Source of the DNA: Cyathus striatus
Taxonomy: Eukaryota; Basidiomycota; Agaricomycetes; Agaricales; Nidulariaceae
Length of the DNA stretch: 64,000 bases
Direction of reading: 5' to 3'
NCBI GenBank assembly: GCA_025738555.1
Contig: JAOVFP010000007.1
Span: forward strand, 2,356,001 to 2,420,000
Of this stretch, positions 1 to 12,120 are shown piece by piece; the stretch's first letter is position 1; every line of letters starts with the position of its first letter. The position numbers and the translations under genes were made by a program. Below the pieces are notes generated by a model. The model did not search any database and was not told where the DNA came from. It was given only the letters and a program-made list of their open reading frames with translations.

Positions 1-1990
1 TGGTGGCCTCCAGCGTCCAAATACGAGGATATGTTGCGTTTTTGCGTTGGGTTAGGGATATCGAGCGGGAGCGCCAGGGACTCTGAGGTAAAAGGGAGAG
101 CGGCCTAGGAAAGAAGGAGCAACGTACTCCCTCCATTCACTTCGCTGAACGCGTTGGTTCCCCTGTTCTGACTTTGACTCCTCGGCGCACTAATCGAATG
201 ATGCACCCCCCCTCCCCCTCCACCTCTATGCCGAACCCAAAACGGCTCCTCCTACCACACCCATGAGCTCTCACCTAACCATGGTTCTGCACTTAGTAAT
301 CTCGCGAAAGAACTCTGGTGGTGGGACTAGCCAACTTGGCAGAGTGCGATAGAGGGGGAAGAAACGAAGGAGACCCGAACATCCCATATCGTTTGACTTG
401 TCGGCGTGTGGAGTGCTGCTGGCCAGGAACTACGTGGGTGCCAGGGAGAGGAGGGGGCTTGCTATGGACTAGTAGGTGTGTTCCATGGAGATATGGGTGG
501 CTAGAGGGAGTGGTGTGTATGGGCTTCGTGGTACGTTGTTGCTTCCTGCGGAGGGAGCGAAAGCGGGGGTGGGCCAGCCGGATTGGGGGACGTTGCCCGC
601 AGGAGTTGACCACAGTCTGTGCGTGAAGCGTGTGAATGTGACTGGAATCAACGGAGGGAGGGAGATAGTGAGGATGATGGCGAGGGGGAGACGACATGGG
701 AGAGGGAGAGGGAGAAGGGAGGGGAGAAGGGAGGGGAGAAGGGAGGGAAGGAACATACGGTCATTGAGCCTGGGGGGGAAGAGGGATGTCATCTTTTGCT
801 GTTGTACGCTTAGGAATGTCGCGAACTGAACATATGTTGTACGGTCGCATCGGTGTAGGCAGTAGAGTGGTAGGGGAGCACGTACTACTCATTGATGCAA
901 GTCCGCCTTCCACGCAGCTATTTGAGAGCGACCCATGCATTCGTATCACAAAGATGTATTGTATGTGTATTATTTGACGTCAAAAGGATGTGTAGTAGGA
1001 CTTAGAGTCCAGAGGGAGGAAGAGATTTAGAGAGGAAGGAAATCGCGATGAGAGAACGACGAACAGACCGCAATTGGGCGGAGGAAGGGACAGTGACGGG
1101 CGTTGCCAAGCTTGTGACTTTACCACGGTCCGTTCCAACTCCGGTCGGCGCGAGGCTGCCACGCGCTTCTAAGCTCTCACAGATCTCGCCGCCGCTATTA
1201 CTATCTCTCCAGCACTTCCTTTCTTCTTCTCAGTGTTTCGCATACGTACGATAGTATTGGGTGATACTATCATGAAGCGCAATAGGGTAGTTGAAAGAGG
1301 TGCAACATCGGATCCTGGTGCTGGGGTAGGTTGCTCGGATCGGAGGTACCGGTAAGTGCTTAAGATCACGTTGAAACTACCTATGTCATCGCTTCTTCAC
1401 TCAGTACACAAACTAGATTGACTCAAAAAGCTGTGAAGTAGCGTACTTGTATCGCGTTGTGTAGAAATAAAGATGTTATATCACCACTTTTGTGGCTAGA
1501 GAATATTGGCGATGTGTTGCTTGCCAGCCTGGCAGGTAGTTACTACCCAAGATCCTCTTCTGAGGAAATCGCACAGTCACTAGAGTATATTCTGCCGCAA
1601 CATAAACCAGAACAAGATTCTAAAATCGATGTCATTGACAGCAGCAACACGGCAAACAGCAACGATGACCGCACACCTGATAGTTGGCCAAGCGTGACGC
1701 GTGGATGGAAGCAAGATATGGGAGCTTTATGGACAACTGGTACATATATTACCTATACTGCATTTTCTAAGAGCTTGCGGATCGAGACGGTACTAGGCCA
1801 GAGATTGAGCAACTAACACGTATAGGTAGGAGCCTTTCCACATTCGTACAGCCATTTACATGGCTCCGCTTTACACATTACAACTTATGTTCATCGATAT
1901 TTGGCGTGTGAACCAAACGCAATTGAAAAGATTGTTGGATACTCATGTTTTTAAGTTGCGTGCCCCGTGCCCTTCATGTGTATAGAACTT
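1..1990 (+). repeat. Dispersed GC-rich repeat A, copy 1 (upstream of NLR1)
   Basis: CpG-containing DNA with no convincing gene. Several blocks recur elsewhere in the window: about 1-260 resembles 17110-17380, 340-530 resembles 31200-31330, 785-910 resembles 31335-31490, 54030-54140, 54600-54720 and (inverted) 62770-62870, and 1480-1900 resembles 31690-32050 and 57960-58020. An open frame at 1457-1816 lies in a block conserved between copies but begins without an ATG and has no recognisable domain, so I do not call it a gene. What repeat A is (LTR, Class II end, or part of an NLR-associated duplication unit) I cannot tell. Confidence 0.6.
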
Positions 1991-2307
1991 CACTGGCAAC
2001 TTCCACGCGAAGATGAACAGCTATAAAAATAGTGTGCTTGCTTTACCAAATGTAGCGAGACGTAGCGCTAGAGGCGAAAGTTATACCTATAATTAGCTGT
2101 GTGACAGCGACGGTGTGAATGCAACTACTAAAACCAGCGATCACGATGGGCATGGATTAATCTTTATCAAGCAAATCTACAACAGTCGTGAGTGTCCGAA
2201 GTAGATTCAAAAGATAGAGTTTAATTTAATCGAAGGCTGCATCACGCACTAGTAACATATAAAGACAGGATGTTCATTGATGCAGTGTATTCCCCATCTC
2301 GTTCGGC
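1991..2307 (+). promoter_or_regulatory. NLR1 upstream region, duplicated at NLR2
   Basis: This stretch aligns, with many substitutions and small indels, to 58195-58511 upstream of the second NLR gene. It shares the 'cacgcgaagatgaac' block, the 'ataattagct' block, and a TATA-like TATAAAG at 2258-2264, about 50 bp before the ATG. NLR2 has TATAAAAA at 58463, 49 bp before its ATG. Keeping the TATA-to-ATG distance in both copies supports a real core promoter. CpG dinucleotides are present here and disappear inside the gene. Confidence 0.55.
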
Positions 2308-5151
2308 ATGTCCTCCGGAGTATTTTCAAATGCAAGTCACTTTGCACTAAATCAACCTATCATGATGGATCAACTGAATTATTATGTCAATTCCCAGGTA
2401 AACCATATTTGAGAGTGCAATTGTGAACTGTGCTCAAATTATTTACTATTCCAGGTCAATATAGCTGATCACGGGGGACTATCTCCAATTCAACAAACAC
2501 CTCCATGCACAAGCCAAATGTTCACAGGACAAGAACAATATCTTGAAGCCCTGAAGAAACATTTTAAGCCAGAGATTTCAAATGATTTATCTAGAAAATA
2601 TTTTCTTCTTTATGGAATGGGAGGAATTGGTAAAACCCAAATCTGTCTAAAGTTTATAGATGACACAGAAGACTTGTAAGTAAACTTTAATTTATAATAA
2701 ATGGAATATTAACTCTTGTACAGCTATGTTTACACATTTTGGATTGATACCTCTTCAGAAGATACTGTGTTACAAAGTCTTAGGGATATCTTCAAAACTT
2801 ATCTTGCAGCACAGAGATTGGAATTTTCTCCAGCTGTGGTACTCAATTGGATATCTATTCAAAAGTGCAGATGGCTGATGATCTTTGATAATGCTGATGA
2901 TCACCCAAAAAATGTGGAGAACTTTCTTCCACCTAAGAATAAGGGAAATATATTGATTACTAGCAGAAATCATGAACTGAAAAAAATAACTACAGTTGAA
3001 CACTCAATGGAGGTTACAGAAATGAGTGAGGATACTGCAGTATGTCTACTATTAAAAATTTGTGGACTCTCTCAACAATTTGAGAGATATGTAAATGTGG
3101 CCAAAGAAATAGTTTCAGAGCTTTATGGGCTTCCACTTGCAATTGATCATGCAGGAGCATACATACAATCTGGTTGTGACATTACAGAGTTTAAGAATGT
3201 TTACAAGAAGCACAGAGAAAAATTAATGAACAATAAAACATTTTGTGGTGCATCTAAGTATGACAAGACTGTTTATGGCACTTGGGAAATTTCTTTTCAG
3301 AAAATAGACAAAATATCACAAGATGTGACACAATATAACACAGCATGTGCAGCCAAATATGCAGTTAATATTATAAACATCTGTGCATTTCTTCACCATG
3401 AAAACATTCCTCAAATGATATTTCAAAGAGCAGCTGAGGACTACCATGTAACACTTGCTGAATATCATAATAAAAGTATATTTTCTTTGACCAGGAATAT
3501 GAATAAAGATTTGTTGAATTTGGATGATAATGGAGATTGGAATTATTTTTTATTCACTGAAGCAATTGCAATGCTCTTATCATATTCATTAATAAAAAAA
3601 CACATGGGCACAAAATGTTATAGTCTACACCCAGTAGTTCAGCATTGGTGTCAAGATAGGCTCTCAATTACTGAAAAAAAATTATGGATTTTGAATACTG
3701 CTGGAATATTGGCAATGTCAATAAGATATGAGAATACACTTCAGGAATATGCATATGATCAAACAATTGTAGTTCATGTTATTAATATTCTTTCAAATGA
3801 AGAGGAATTATACAGTCATCAAGACTACATACTTCTAGAGAAGTTGGGAACTGTATTACACAAATTTGGTATGTCTAAAGTAGAAGCAAATGTAAGAGAA
3901 AGAATAGTTAAAATAACAAAACAAGTTTACACAGAAGAGCATCCTGAAACCCTACAGAGTATTATGAATCTTGCATGTACATATGCAAACCTTGGGAAAT
4001 GGAAAGAGGCAGAGGAATTGGAAGTGCCAGCTCTAGAAATTATAATCAGACTACTGGGCAAGGAGCATCCTGGCACTCTTTTGAGTATGGCTAATCTTGC
4101 ATGTACATACAGAGAGCTTGTAAAATGGAAAGAGGCAGAGAAATTGGAAGTGTTAGCTCTACAAGTCAAAACCAGAGTACTGGGCAAGGAGCATCCTGAC
4201 ACCATTTTGAGTATGGCTAATCTTGCATGTACATATGCAAACCTTGGGAAATGGAAAGAGGCAGAGGAATTTGAAGTGCCAGCCCTAGAAATCAGAACCA
4301 GAGTACTGGGCAAGGAGCACCCTGACACCCTTAGTAGTATGGACAGTCTTGCATGTACATATGGAAATCTTGTAAAATTGAAAGAGGCAGAGAAATTGGA
4401 AGTGCCAGCTCTAGAAATCAGAACCAGAGTACTGGGCAAGGAGCATCCTGACACCCTTAGAAGTATGGACAATCTTGCATGTACATACAGAGAGCTTGGG
4501 AAATTAAAAGAGGCAGAGGAATTGGAAGTGCTAGCTCTAGACCTCAGAACCAGAGTACTGGGCAAGGAGCATCCTGAAACTCTTATAAGTATGGCTAATC
4601 TTGCATGTATATATGCAAACCTTGGAAAATTGAAAGAGGCAGAGGAATTGGAAGTGTCAGTCTTAGAAGTCAAAACCAGAGTACTGGGCAAGGAGCATCC
4701 TCACACTCTTAGAAGTATGGCCAGTCTTGCATGTACATACAGAGAGCTTGGAAAATTAAAAGAGGCAGAAGAATTGGAAGTGCCAGCCCTAGACATCAGA
4801 ACCAGAGTACTGGGCAAGGAGCATCCTGACACTCTTTTGAGTATGGCTAATCTTGCATGTACATATGCAAACCTTGGAAAATGGAAAGAGGCAGAGGAAT
4901 TGGAAGTGCCAGCTCTAGAAATGAGAACCCAAGTACTGGGTAAGGAGCATCCTCACACTCTTATAAGTATGACCAATCTTGCATGTACATATGGAAGCCT
5001 TGGAAAATGGAGAGAGGCAGAGGAATTGGAAGTGCTAGCTCTAGAAATCAGAATCAGAGTACTGGGCAAGGAGCATCCTGACACTCTTGAGAGTATAACA
5101 AATCTTGCAACCACATACAGAAGCATTGAAGAATTTCAAAAGACTAAATAA
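2308..5151 (+). CDS. NB-ARC/TPR (NLR-like, STAND) protein, 912 aa, three exons
   Basis: Exons 2308-2397, 2455-2675 and 2724-5151; introns of 57 and 48 nt start GTAA and end AG, and the joined frame is open. The ATG at 2308 is chosen because the same start, exon lengths and intron phases recur in the paralogue at 58512. Visible NB-ARC motifs: P-loop GMGGIGKTQ (residues 84-92), kinase-2 WLMIFDNAD (154-162), RNBS-B-like GNILITSRN (178-186), GLPLA (239-243), and a winged-helix-region LHPVVQHW around 405-412. From residue 508 there are nine full 42-residue TPR repeats of kinesin-light-chain type (EHPxTLxSM...LACTY...) plus a partial tenth. No N-terminal effector domain is visible in the roughly 80 residues before the P-loop. 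In fungi such proteins are proposed non-self sensors: ligand binding by the repeats would drive ATP-dependent oligomerisation (family knowledge, not shown here). I find no CG dinucleotide in exon 3. Confidence 0.9.
3934..5148 (+). repeat. In-frame TPR repeat array, 126-bp units
   Basis: Nine complete and one partial 126-bp unit, each encoding 42 residues (EHPxTL...NLACTYxxLGKxKEAEELEVxALEIxxRVLGK). The units are very alike at DNA level; blocks such as 'gcatgtacatatgcaaacctt' recur almost unchanged. Variation is concentrated at a few residues (for example the one after EHP, and ANL/REL/GNL after TY). High internal identity suggests recent unit gain or gene conversion, as described for fungal NLR repeat domains. 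The antisense strand is open too, which is an effect of the repeat. Confidence 0.9.
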
Positions 5152-6617
5152 TTGGAAGTACTGCATTTGGGAACAGTCAAAGATAGCAATTTCTATTACT
5201 ACATGTAACTTTGTCCAAATTGAACCACCCATTTAACTTCTGGTCCAGCTTTTCTCACTAAATGTCAAGCCACTATTTGGTGTGAACTCAACCATACCAA
5301 CCACTGCCTGTACCACCTTTGAATCAACCATGCTCATGACTGCAGATATCAATGACCTGACACACTATCTCTGCCATTTCCATTGCTGCTGCCGCCGCTG
5401 CGGCCTTCTATCGGATGTTTCACTGCTCTTACACTGCTTGCTTCACCAGCATCTGTTCTTCCCCCTCCTCTCTCCACACTATCCATCCCCCTCTACAACC
5501 TACAGGACACAATGTCCTCACCAATGTTGTATGTCACATGAGAGGTAATGGCACATTGGTGAATAGTTAAGTAGATAAAGAGAAATGTACCTACCATTAG
5601 TAGCATACAATATATATATGATTACATCATTTTACCAGCTGGAACCAATATTTTTTATTGGAAGCATATGTAATGAATTGCCCACATCATACAGTAACAG
5701 CAATAGACAAGTAGTCTATGTTTTCAAAGGTGCAGTTTCACTGGGGTGCCAGGTGTAAGAGTAAAGGCAAGCTTGATACCTAAATGAAAAAAATAAAAAA
5801 TAGTGAGTCAGTTGAAAGATTGTTCAACCTGGGTGCTTTAATGTGTTGAAGGGGTATCCTGAGTCTGACTGTGAGGGGGATAATATTCACTAAATTGTGA
5901 GAAAGTAGATACAGTAAATTTATAGAAAAAGAGCATCACTTAATGGAGATTAACCTGCTAAATAGCAATTAAAGGGTCCTGGATATAAGTATTGAGAGTA
6001 AGGTCAGAATGTAAAATATGAGTAAGTAGGACAGGGAGACTGAGAGTGAGTTTACAAAGAAAACCAGAAAATTGGAATAGCTTGATATGCATACTGACAT
6101 AACATGATCTCAATACCAAAACTTGAAGAATACCAAATTTTGTAGTGCAGGCAAATTGCCTGCTCTACACAGGCCATCACTTTGGCTAGGTTGGTTAGCA
6201 CAAGTCTACAAAGTGCTACATGAAGGGGGACTATGTGATAAGGGCTATTCCTGCTACTTGACCTACATAGCTCTATATTACTATGTCTTTATTTCCTGAT
6301 GAATGATACTAAGCATTCCTGATGTAATTATCACATAGTGAATATCAAAGCTATTATTCAGTCCATATCAAGTTTCACTCAAGAAGAAAGCCACTGAAAA
6401 CAAGGGCTGGCAGTGTAGGCTTCAAGGTTGATATAAACATGATATGGAATGCTTTGGCACTGGGGTATGGTCCTGGCAATGTGCCTTATACTCTCAGATG
6501 CTGAAGAAATTCACATCCATGAAGTCCTCACTGCTGTGTCACTACATTCTTGGGTGAGAGCCTGTGAGTTTAGTGGGAAGAGCTGCCTTGGATACATGGA
6601 TGTCAGGGAGCAGGAGC
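5152..6617. other. NLR1 3' flank, no gene seen
   Basis: AT-rich and nearly CpG-free, except for a small cluster of CG at about 5393-5415. The stretch 6170-6300 resembles 61060-61200 downstream of NLR2, so part of the 3' flank was duplicated with the gene. Short open frames here (5282-5548, 6449-6808) are low complexity or cross the transposon end, and I do not support them as genes. Confidence 0.5.
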
Positions 6618-6625
6618 AGCCAATT

Positions 6626-6816
6626 ATGGTGGCCCAAGTGCACTTTTATTCAGTGCCACCCAACTCTTTTGATGTCCCCCCAACCTTTTCAGGATCATAC
6701 TCTGCCCAACTTTTTATCAATCCTGCCCAACTTTTTATTAATCCTGCCCAACTTTTTATTAATCCTGCCCAATTTTTTCAACTTGCACAGCCTTTTACAT
6801 TCATGTAAGTGTGCCA
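6626..6816 (+). repeat. Left TIR of the 8.57-kb element, with 21-bp tandem units
   Basis: After the terminus come about four copies of a 21-bp unit built on GCCCAACTTTTTATTAATCC (about 6701-6775), then the CATTCATGTAAGTG block. The inverse copy at 15004-15195 has diverged units (GTTAATAAAAAGTTGCA...). Subterminal tandem repeats of this kind often serve as transposase-binding sites; that role is inferred. Confidence 0.75.
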
Positions 6817-7869
6817 CTTTTTTATTCTGCCCCACTTTTGAGCTCATAGTGCAACTTTTCTCACAACCACAACCAGTTGACACAAGCTCTTCAAGATTAT
6901 TAGCTTTCTGTGAATGACATTATGTATCAAATAATGATTGTAATGTAATTTAGAAAGAGTGAATACAGTGAGCTATAGGATTAGGTTAGAAATCAGCTTA
7001 GAAAATGAAAGAGATATGCTAATGTGTTAAAGGAATGTAGTAGCTACTAATGTTAAAAGCATATTACAGTGGATATTAGTATGGTGAGGTGATGTAATTA
7101 AATTAATCTATGCCCATGGATCAAAGCTCAGCTCTGGTACATTGGAGAAGCCTGAAACATATCTAATAGGGTGGTAAACTAGTTGAGCCCTACCAGTACT
7201 AGAGAGTGGAGCATGATGAGCTATCATATCTTGAGTTTCTGGCAGGGTGTTGGGCAGAAGACTTTGTGAGGAAGTAGCTCTCATGGATGGAGGAGTAGCA
7301 AAATCATTGACTGCCACTGACAACAATGGACAACTTCAGAGGTGATTGGTTTTGGTGTGTTGGCCATAATGTCAAAGTTGCTGCTGGCCTGATCCCATTG
7401 AAATGCAGGTGATAACCCATCTATCAAATTGTACATTACTATAAGTCAATAATGAAAAGCTAGTTGATTACATGTACACTTTGCTTTCTTTAAGACTGGG
7501 TCATCTAATATGGTACTAGGAGATGCAGGTCACTTCACTCCACATTGCAATGTGTGCTTGCCTACATATTGTATTCATTAAGGATATTTACAGTAAAAAT
7601 AGATCCTAATCTTCATTGTCCAAGCTGGCATCCTCATCTTCACTAGAAATATTGATAACATTGTCATTCTAAATGTAAAGCATTAGTTTCAAGGATGAAA
7701 CAACCATAGCATGTGAACTCACAATGCCTGCACAATTTGAGGAGGACTTGTCCATTATTGAGTTTGAAGCTACTTCAAGATACTCCAGGTCAAATCCCTT
7801 GGGACACTTGGTTGGATGTGGTGATCTGGTGGAGTCTGAGTCTATTGTAACTTTATGTGTGGCTGCTCT

Positions 7870-8803
7870 TCATTTATGTTGTGGTTGCCTAGCAGGTGAT
7901 GGGGATGGGGATGGTGAATCAGATTCACTACTGGACCCACTGCCCTTGCTAAGAGAGGTATTATCTTGAAGGGCAGTTTCAAAATCTTCATAGACATGTG
8001 GTGGTATAGGTTTAACTGAGGCTGAAACAATGTCAGTACTCAATGACAATATGTTGAGAAAAAGAATACCCATTCTAATGCACCAGTCTTTTGGTGATTT
8101 TGATTTTGAACCTTTAGCTTCCATAAGGTCTTGACCACTAAGCTGTTCATGCTCAAGAATGAACATCTGCTGGTAGTCCTTCTGCAAAAGCACCCAAGAA
8201 CATTTTTCCAGATGAGAACTGTAACACCTCTCAAGCCATTCAAAATTTTTTGGGAAAAGATACCTCAACCAGCATTCAATGTCCTCCTCACTCCAGCCTT
8301 CCTCATACCCTATTTCATTACCATCCCTATCTTTCACAACAAACAGCCCATATTTTCGCATTTTGTCTATGAACCATTTAGATGGAACCCTATCATTAAC
8401 CAGTTGTCCCTTCTGCAAATAATCACATTTAGTGGCAAGTGGACAGCAGATGTAAATTAGAAATACTAACCTTGAGTCCACAGGGAATCCACATCACACT
8501 TCCAATAACTGTATGTTTTTCTTTCTTGATGCCAGCACCATTCTTCAATTTTGTATGTGAGCCAGAACTACCAGAATCTAATTGCTAAAGAAGCCATATG
8601 AGCATACAGTAACATCCACAAATATTGAATAGATGACTCACATCCTTTCTTCTTGTTGGTCTGAAACCTTCCACTGTCTCTTTCCATGCCACAGAATCTG
8701 TAGCCTTCACACAAATACCAGAGATTTTAGCATGGTAGTTAGCCACTATTGATGTGAGAGTAGTCTGTTCACTTTTCACTTTTGAGTCAGAAGTTGATGC
8801 CAT
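7870..8803 (-). CDS. Transposon-borne protein of unknown function, 272 aa, three exons
   Basis: Exons 8803-8642 (54 aa), 8584-8471 (38 aa) and 8412-7870 (180 aa); both introns (57 and 58 nt) have GTGAGT or GTTAGT donors and AG acceptors, and the joined frame is open. The protein starts MASTSDSKVK, includes a Lys-rich stretch (GAGIKKEKH, around residues 71-79), a WIPCGLKKGQLV segment across the second junction, and a Trp-rich acidic middle (GWSEEDIECWLRYLFPKNFEWL). The C-terminus is Ser/Pro-rich (SSSESDSPSPSPSP). I recognise no family. It sits inside the 8.57-kb element on the same strand as the integrase remnant, so it is probably an accessory or cargo gene. It is the best-preserved frame in the element. 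A further 3' exon cannot be excluded. Confidence 0.55.
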
Positions 8804-9959
8804 GGTAGTGAGGCAAAATTGTTAATGTGTGTTGGATGATGCCCTACTGCCAAGGCCAGAACCATCAGAGTAGTGTGAGCACTTTCAAGACAAAAGGAAG
8901 TAGTTGTTGAAGCCAAAGTATGAATCAAGGTAAAACAAGAGAGGATCATTGAATATTCACTGTTCAGATTCCAGCTGGGATTTTTCATGTGATTAGACAC
9001 TGGACAATGATCCAAGGCTAAAAGGTAGAAGTTCTGGATCTGAAGTTTGGAGACCCCAAATATTAGTCATAGTATGAAGAAGTTATGTACTATACTAGTG
9101 TGTTTGACTCTGTTTCCAGATGAGGTGAAGGGTAGTAAGGTCTATGTGTCTAGTGTACTACATAAATTCAATACTAAATTGAGTTACCAGCTCAAGTGCT
9201 GTAGCCCATAGTACTGCTCTATGATACCAGAGCTCAAATGGGAGTATAATTCACACATCTTCTTTCCCCACTTTCAACATCTCTGACTCAGGATATAATC
9301 CATCTTCCCATTTATAAGTATGCAAACCAAAGTTTTCTGGGACCACCTGTGCTTCTTCTGCATCACTAAGAGTGTGAAAGAATATTTCCTTGATGTCAGG
9401 GTCTCCAAATGGGCTTGTTTCCTCTGAGACTTCAGTAGCATCATGACAAATATTATGTTATAATGATTGTAAAAGAAGTAGCACATCAGCTACTAATAAA
9501 TGAAGGTATTGTATTAAATGAGTACAGGGAACTGACAGCCCATATGATATATTTCCATTACCCTTGGTTTGTATCACTGAGAGATACTTTGGCTGGTGGC
9601 ACAGGCCTCAACCCCAGCCCTTGTACTCATCCCTTAGTAAGGTATTTTGTATAAAATACTATAGTTGGCAACTTGGGGGACTTGTTCCAACTCTTATACT
9701 CATGGGGTGGTTCCTTGTACAGATTTAAATACCAAAGTTTGAATAAAATGAACAAATAAAAGCAAAAAATAAGTTTATTTTAAAAGCCAGCATATCACCA
9801 CTTCAACACACATGCATTCTATACATGTATTTCAGGTTGATCTGTTTAAATGAATGAACATCAGACAGGTTTATGGTATATATCAAAAACAGCATGAAGA
9901 ACTTATGTTCCCCAAATAAATGAAGCATGGTTTGGCCCTCTGCATTTAATTATCCATAC
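8804..9959. other. Interior of 8.57-kb element, no supported gene
   Basis: AT-rich and CpG-poor. A 70-codon minus frame at 9274-9486 might be a remnant of the integrase C-terminal region but shows no diagnostic motif. 9490-9960 looks non-coding. Confidence 0.35.
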
Positions 9960-10640
9960 CAACACATCAATATTTTCACCTCCTCTGTCTCCATGAACTC
10001 TTGAAGGTATACCATATTTAGTAGATGCATTCAAAATACATCTAGAACTGTAGAAGATCAGCTATTATTACTTGCTTTGATCCCTACAATCTGAAAACAT
10101 CGAAGTTAGCCATGTTAGTAATTGATAAGACAGGACTACACACTGAGCATGAAAATCCATCAACAATTCCATGAATTACTATCCCCCAGCAAATGATCTT
10201 GTGGTGCCCATCCATATGCCATAAAGCAAGGGAATGTGCTACTTTATATTTTCTTCTTTGAATAGATGTACAAGCACATATTACTTGACCAAGGCCATCA
10301 ATGCATTTTAAAGAAGAACATAGCTGTTGCCTCTGTATTTGAATACCTAGCAGTTTGAAATAGCCAATCACATAGCATACTCCAGAATTCAGACAGTCCT
10401 TCTTAAATTTTTGAATTAACCATCAAATTTGTGATCAGATATATCTGAAAAGTGATGATAGATGCCATGTGATTTCATATGCCTTCTAAGTGTATTCTGA
10501 TGTATACCAAGTGCATCTGATAGCATTACAATGGTAATCTTCCTTCATTCAGACATAGCATCAGAAAGCCACTCATGGCTGAACACCTTTTTAGAATGAC
10601 CCCTATTACCAGAATGAAACTTGGTCATTGGTTCAATTGC
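9960..10640 (-). pseudogene. DDE integrase-like transposase, broken
   Basis: Read on the minus strand. About 10590-10390 resembles the N-terminal part of a known eukaryotic integrase-core family (GIHQNTLRRHMKSHGIYHHF-like, then FSDISDHKFD). It is followed by a block at 10371-10084 with LALWHMDGHHKI (probable first catalytic Asp) and WGIVIHGIVDGFS, and then YGIPSRVHGDRGGENIDV (second Asp) near 10000. The frame is interrupted by at least two TGA stops and a frameshift near 10020-10060, and the C-terminal part with the catalytic Glu is not recognisable. One stop replaces an expected Arg (NN-stop-SSTV), consistent with CGA to TGA. No reverse transcriptase or protease is nearby, so this is a DNA-transposon integrase-type enzyme and not an LTR pol fragment. 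Family assignment is from memory of the motif pattern. Confidence 0.6.
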
Positions 10641-11099
10641 AAATTGGTCACAATTGTTAGAGTAAAACTTGCCTTTCTTCAAGATTTACAATAGATTTTT
10701 CAATTTGAAGACACAGAGACATAAGCAATTCTCCACAGGATGTAATCCAATCTGAATCTTCCATCTCTAGTTCCAGTGCATGTAGAATTTCAATCATTTC
10801 CATTTGAAATTTGCAGTACTTTACCCTCCCCCCCAATTTCCGGATGGACTCTGGATGGACAAGAAAATGTCCGGAATTTCCGGGTGGACTCCATATGAAA
10901 ACCAGATTTTCCAGATGGAATCCACATGGAATACAGATTTTCCAGATGGAGTCCAGATGGACATAATAATTTCCGGACAAAGTCCACATTGAGTCCATGT
11001 TAAAGAACATTTTTTCTGGGTGGAATCCAGGTGGAATGGGAAATTTTCCAATTGACAGAAATGAAATATAACTTTGTTTTCCCATAGTCACATAGTATT

Positions 11100-11575
11100 A
11101 CAGTATCACAATATCAAGTGTCTCACAGTATTGCAATCATCACAGTTATTTTCACATGGTATTACACTTGTCACACTTTTTGCAGTGTCACAGTATTGGA
11201 GTTGTTACAGTTACCATTGCATAGTGTCACAGTATCACACATGGTCATAATGAAGCAAATATCACATTCACATTGTCATAGTCATCAGGGTCATCTTCAT
11301 TATCACACTTGTCACATAGTGTCACAGCTGTCAACATCTGTGATATTGTGACACTACAAATAGTGTGACAAACATGACAAGTGTGACATTATGTAAAAGA
11401 TACTGTGACACTATGTGAAAGTGTTGGGTGTGGCACTGTGTGAGGGGTGTGATACCATGCATTGAGTGTGACATGATGTGAAAAGTGTGACACAATGTGA
11501 AAAGTAGCTGTGATAACTGCAAGACTGTGAGACACATAATATTGTGATACTGCAATACTATGCAACATTGTGACA
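11100..11575 (-). repeat. TGTGACA satellite, inverted arm
   Basis: Irregular repeats of a GTGTGACA-type motif, mostly the reverse complement of the array at 11580-12120 over 11330-11575. The two arms meet around GTGACACAGGTGTCAC near 11570-11587, itself a palindrome. The region could form a long imperfect hairpin or cruciform. Confidence 0.6.
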
Positions 11576-11579
11576 CAGG

Positions 11580-12120
11580 TGTCACACTCAACACACTGCA
11601 TCATGCAAGTGTGTCACACTCAATGCATAATGTCATGCTCCACACACTATGTCATGCTCAATACACAGTGTTACACTCAATACATGGTGTCATGCATAAC
11701 ACACCATGTCACACTCAATACATGGTGTCATGCATAACACACCATGTCACACTCAATACATGGTGTCATGCATAACACACCATGTCACACTCAACACACA
11801 GTGTTATGCTCAACACATGGTGTCACACTTAATGCACAGTGTCACACTTAGTGCATAGTGTCACACTCAATGCATCATGTCACACTCAACACACAGTGTC
11901 ACACTCAACCCACAGTGTCACACTCAATACACAGTGTCATGCTCAACACATAGTGTCACACTTAATGCACAGTGTCACACTTAATGCATAGTGTCACACT
12001 CAATGTGTAGTGTCACACTCAATGCTTGGTGTCACACTCAATGCATCATGTCACACTCAGCACATAGTGACATGCTCAATGCATAGTATCATACTCAGCA
12101 CATAGTGTCACACTTGACAT
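11580..12120 (+). repeat. 19-bp minisatellite array (TGTCACACTCAATGCACAG type)
   Basis: About 28 tandem units of roughly 19 bp with variants such as TCATGCTCAACACATGG. Degenerate, with no spacer/repeat alternation, so not a CRISPR. Adjacent frames at 11118-11775 are repeat translations and not genes. Confidence 0.8.

Noticed and set aside
3927..4691. 254-codon antisense frame within NLR1
   Set aside because: Mirror of the 126-bp TPR repeats. The same occurs opposite NLR2 (60135-60410) and the remnant (61071-61520).
9960..10640. LTR-retrotransposon integrase
   Set aside because: No reverse transcriptase, RNase H, protease or LTRs around it. The WHMDGHHK-type core and surrounding TIRs with 8-bp TSD point to a DNA transposon.
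11580..12120. Regular repeats resembling a CRISPR array
   Set aside because: Contiguous 19-bp units without unique spacers, in a eukaryotic transposon. A plain minisatellite.
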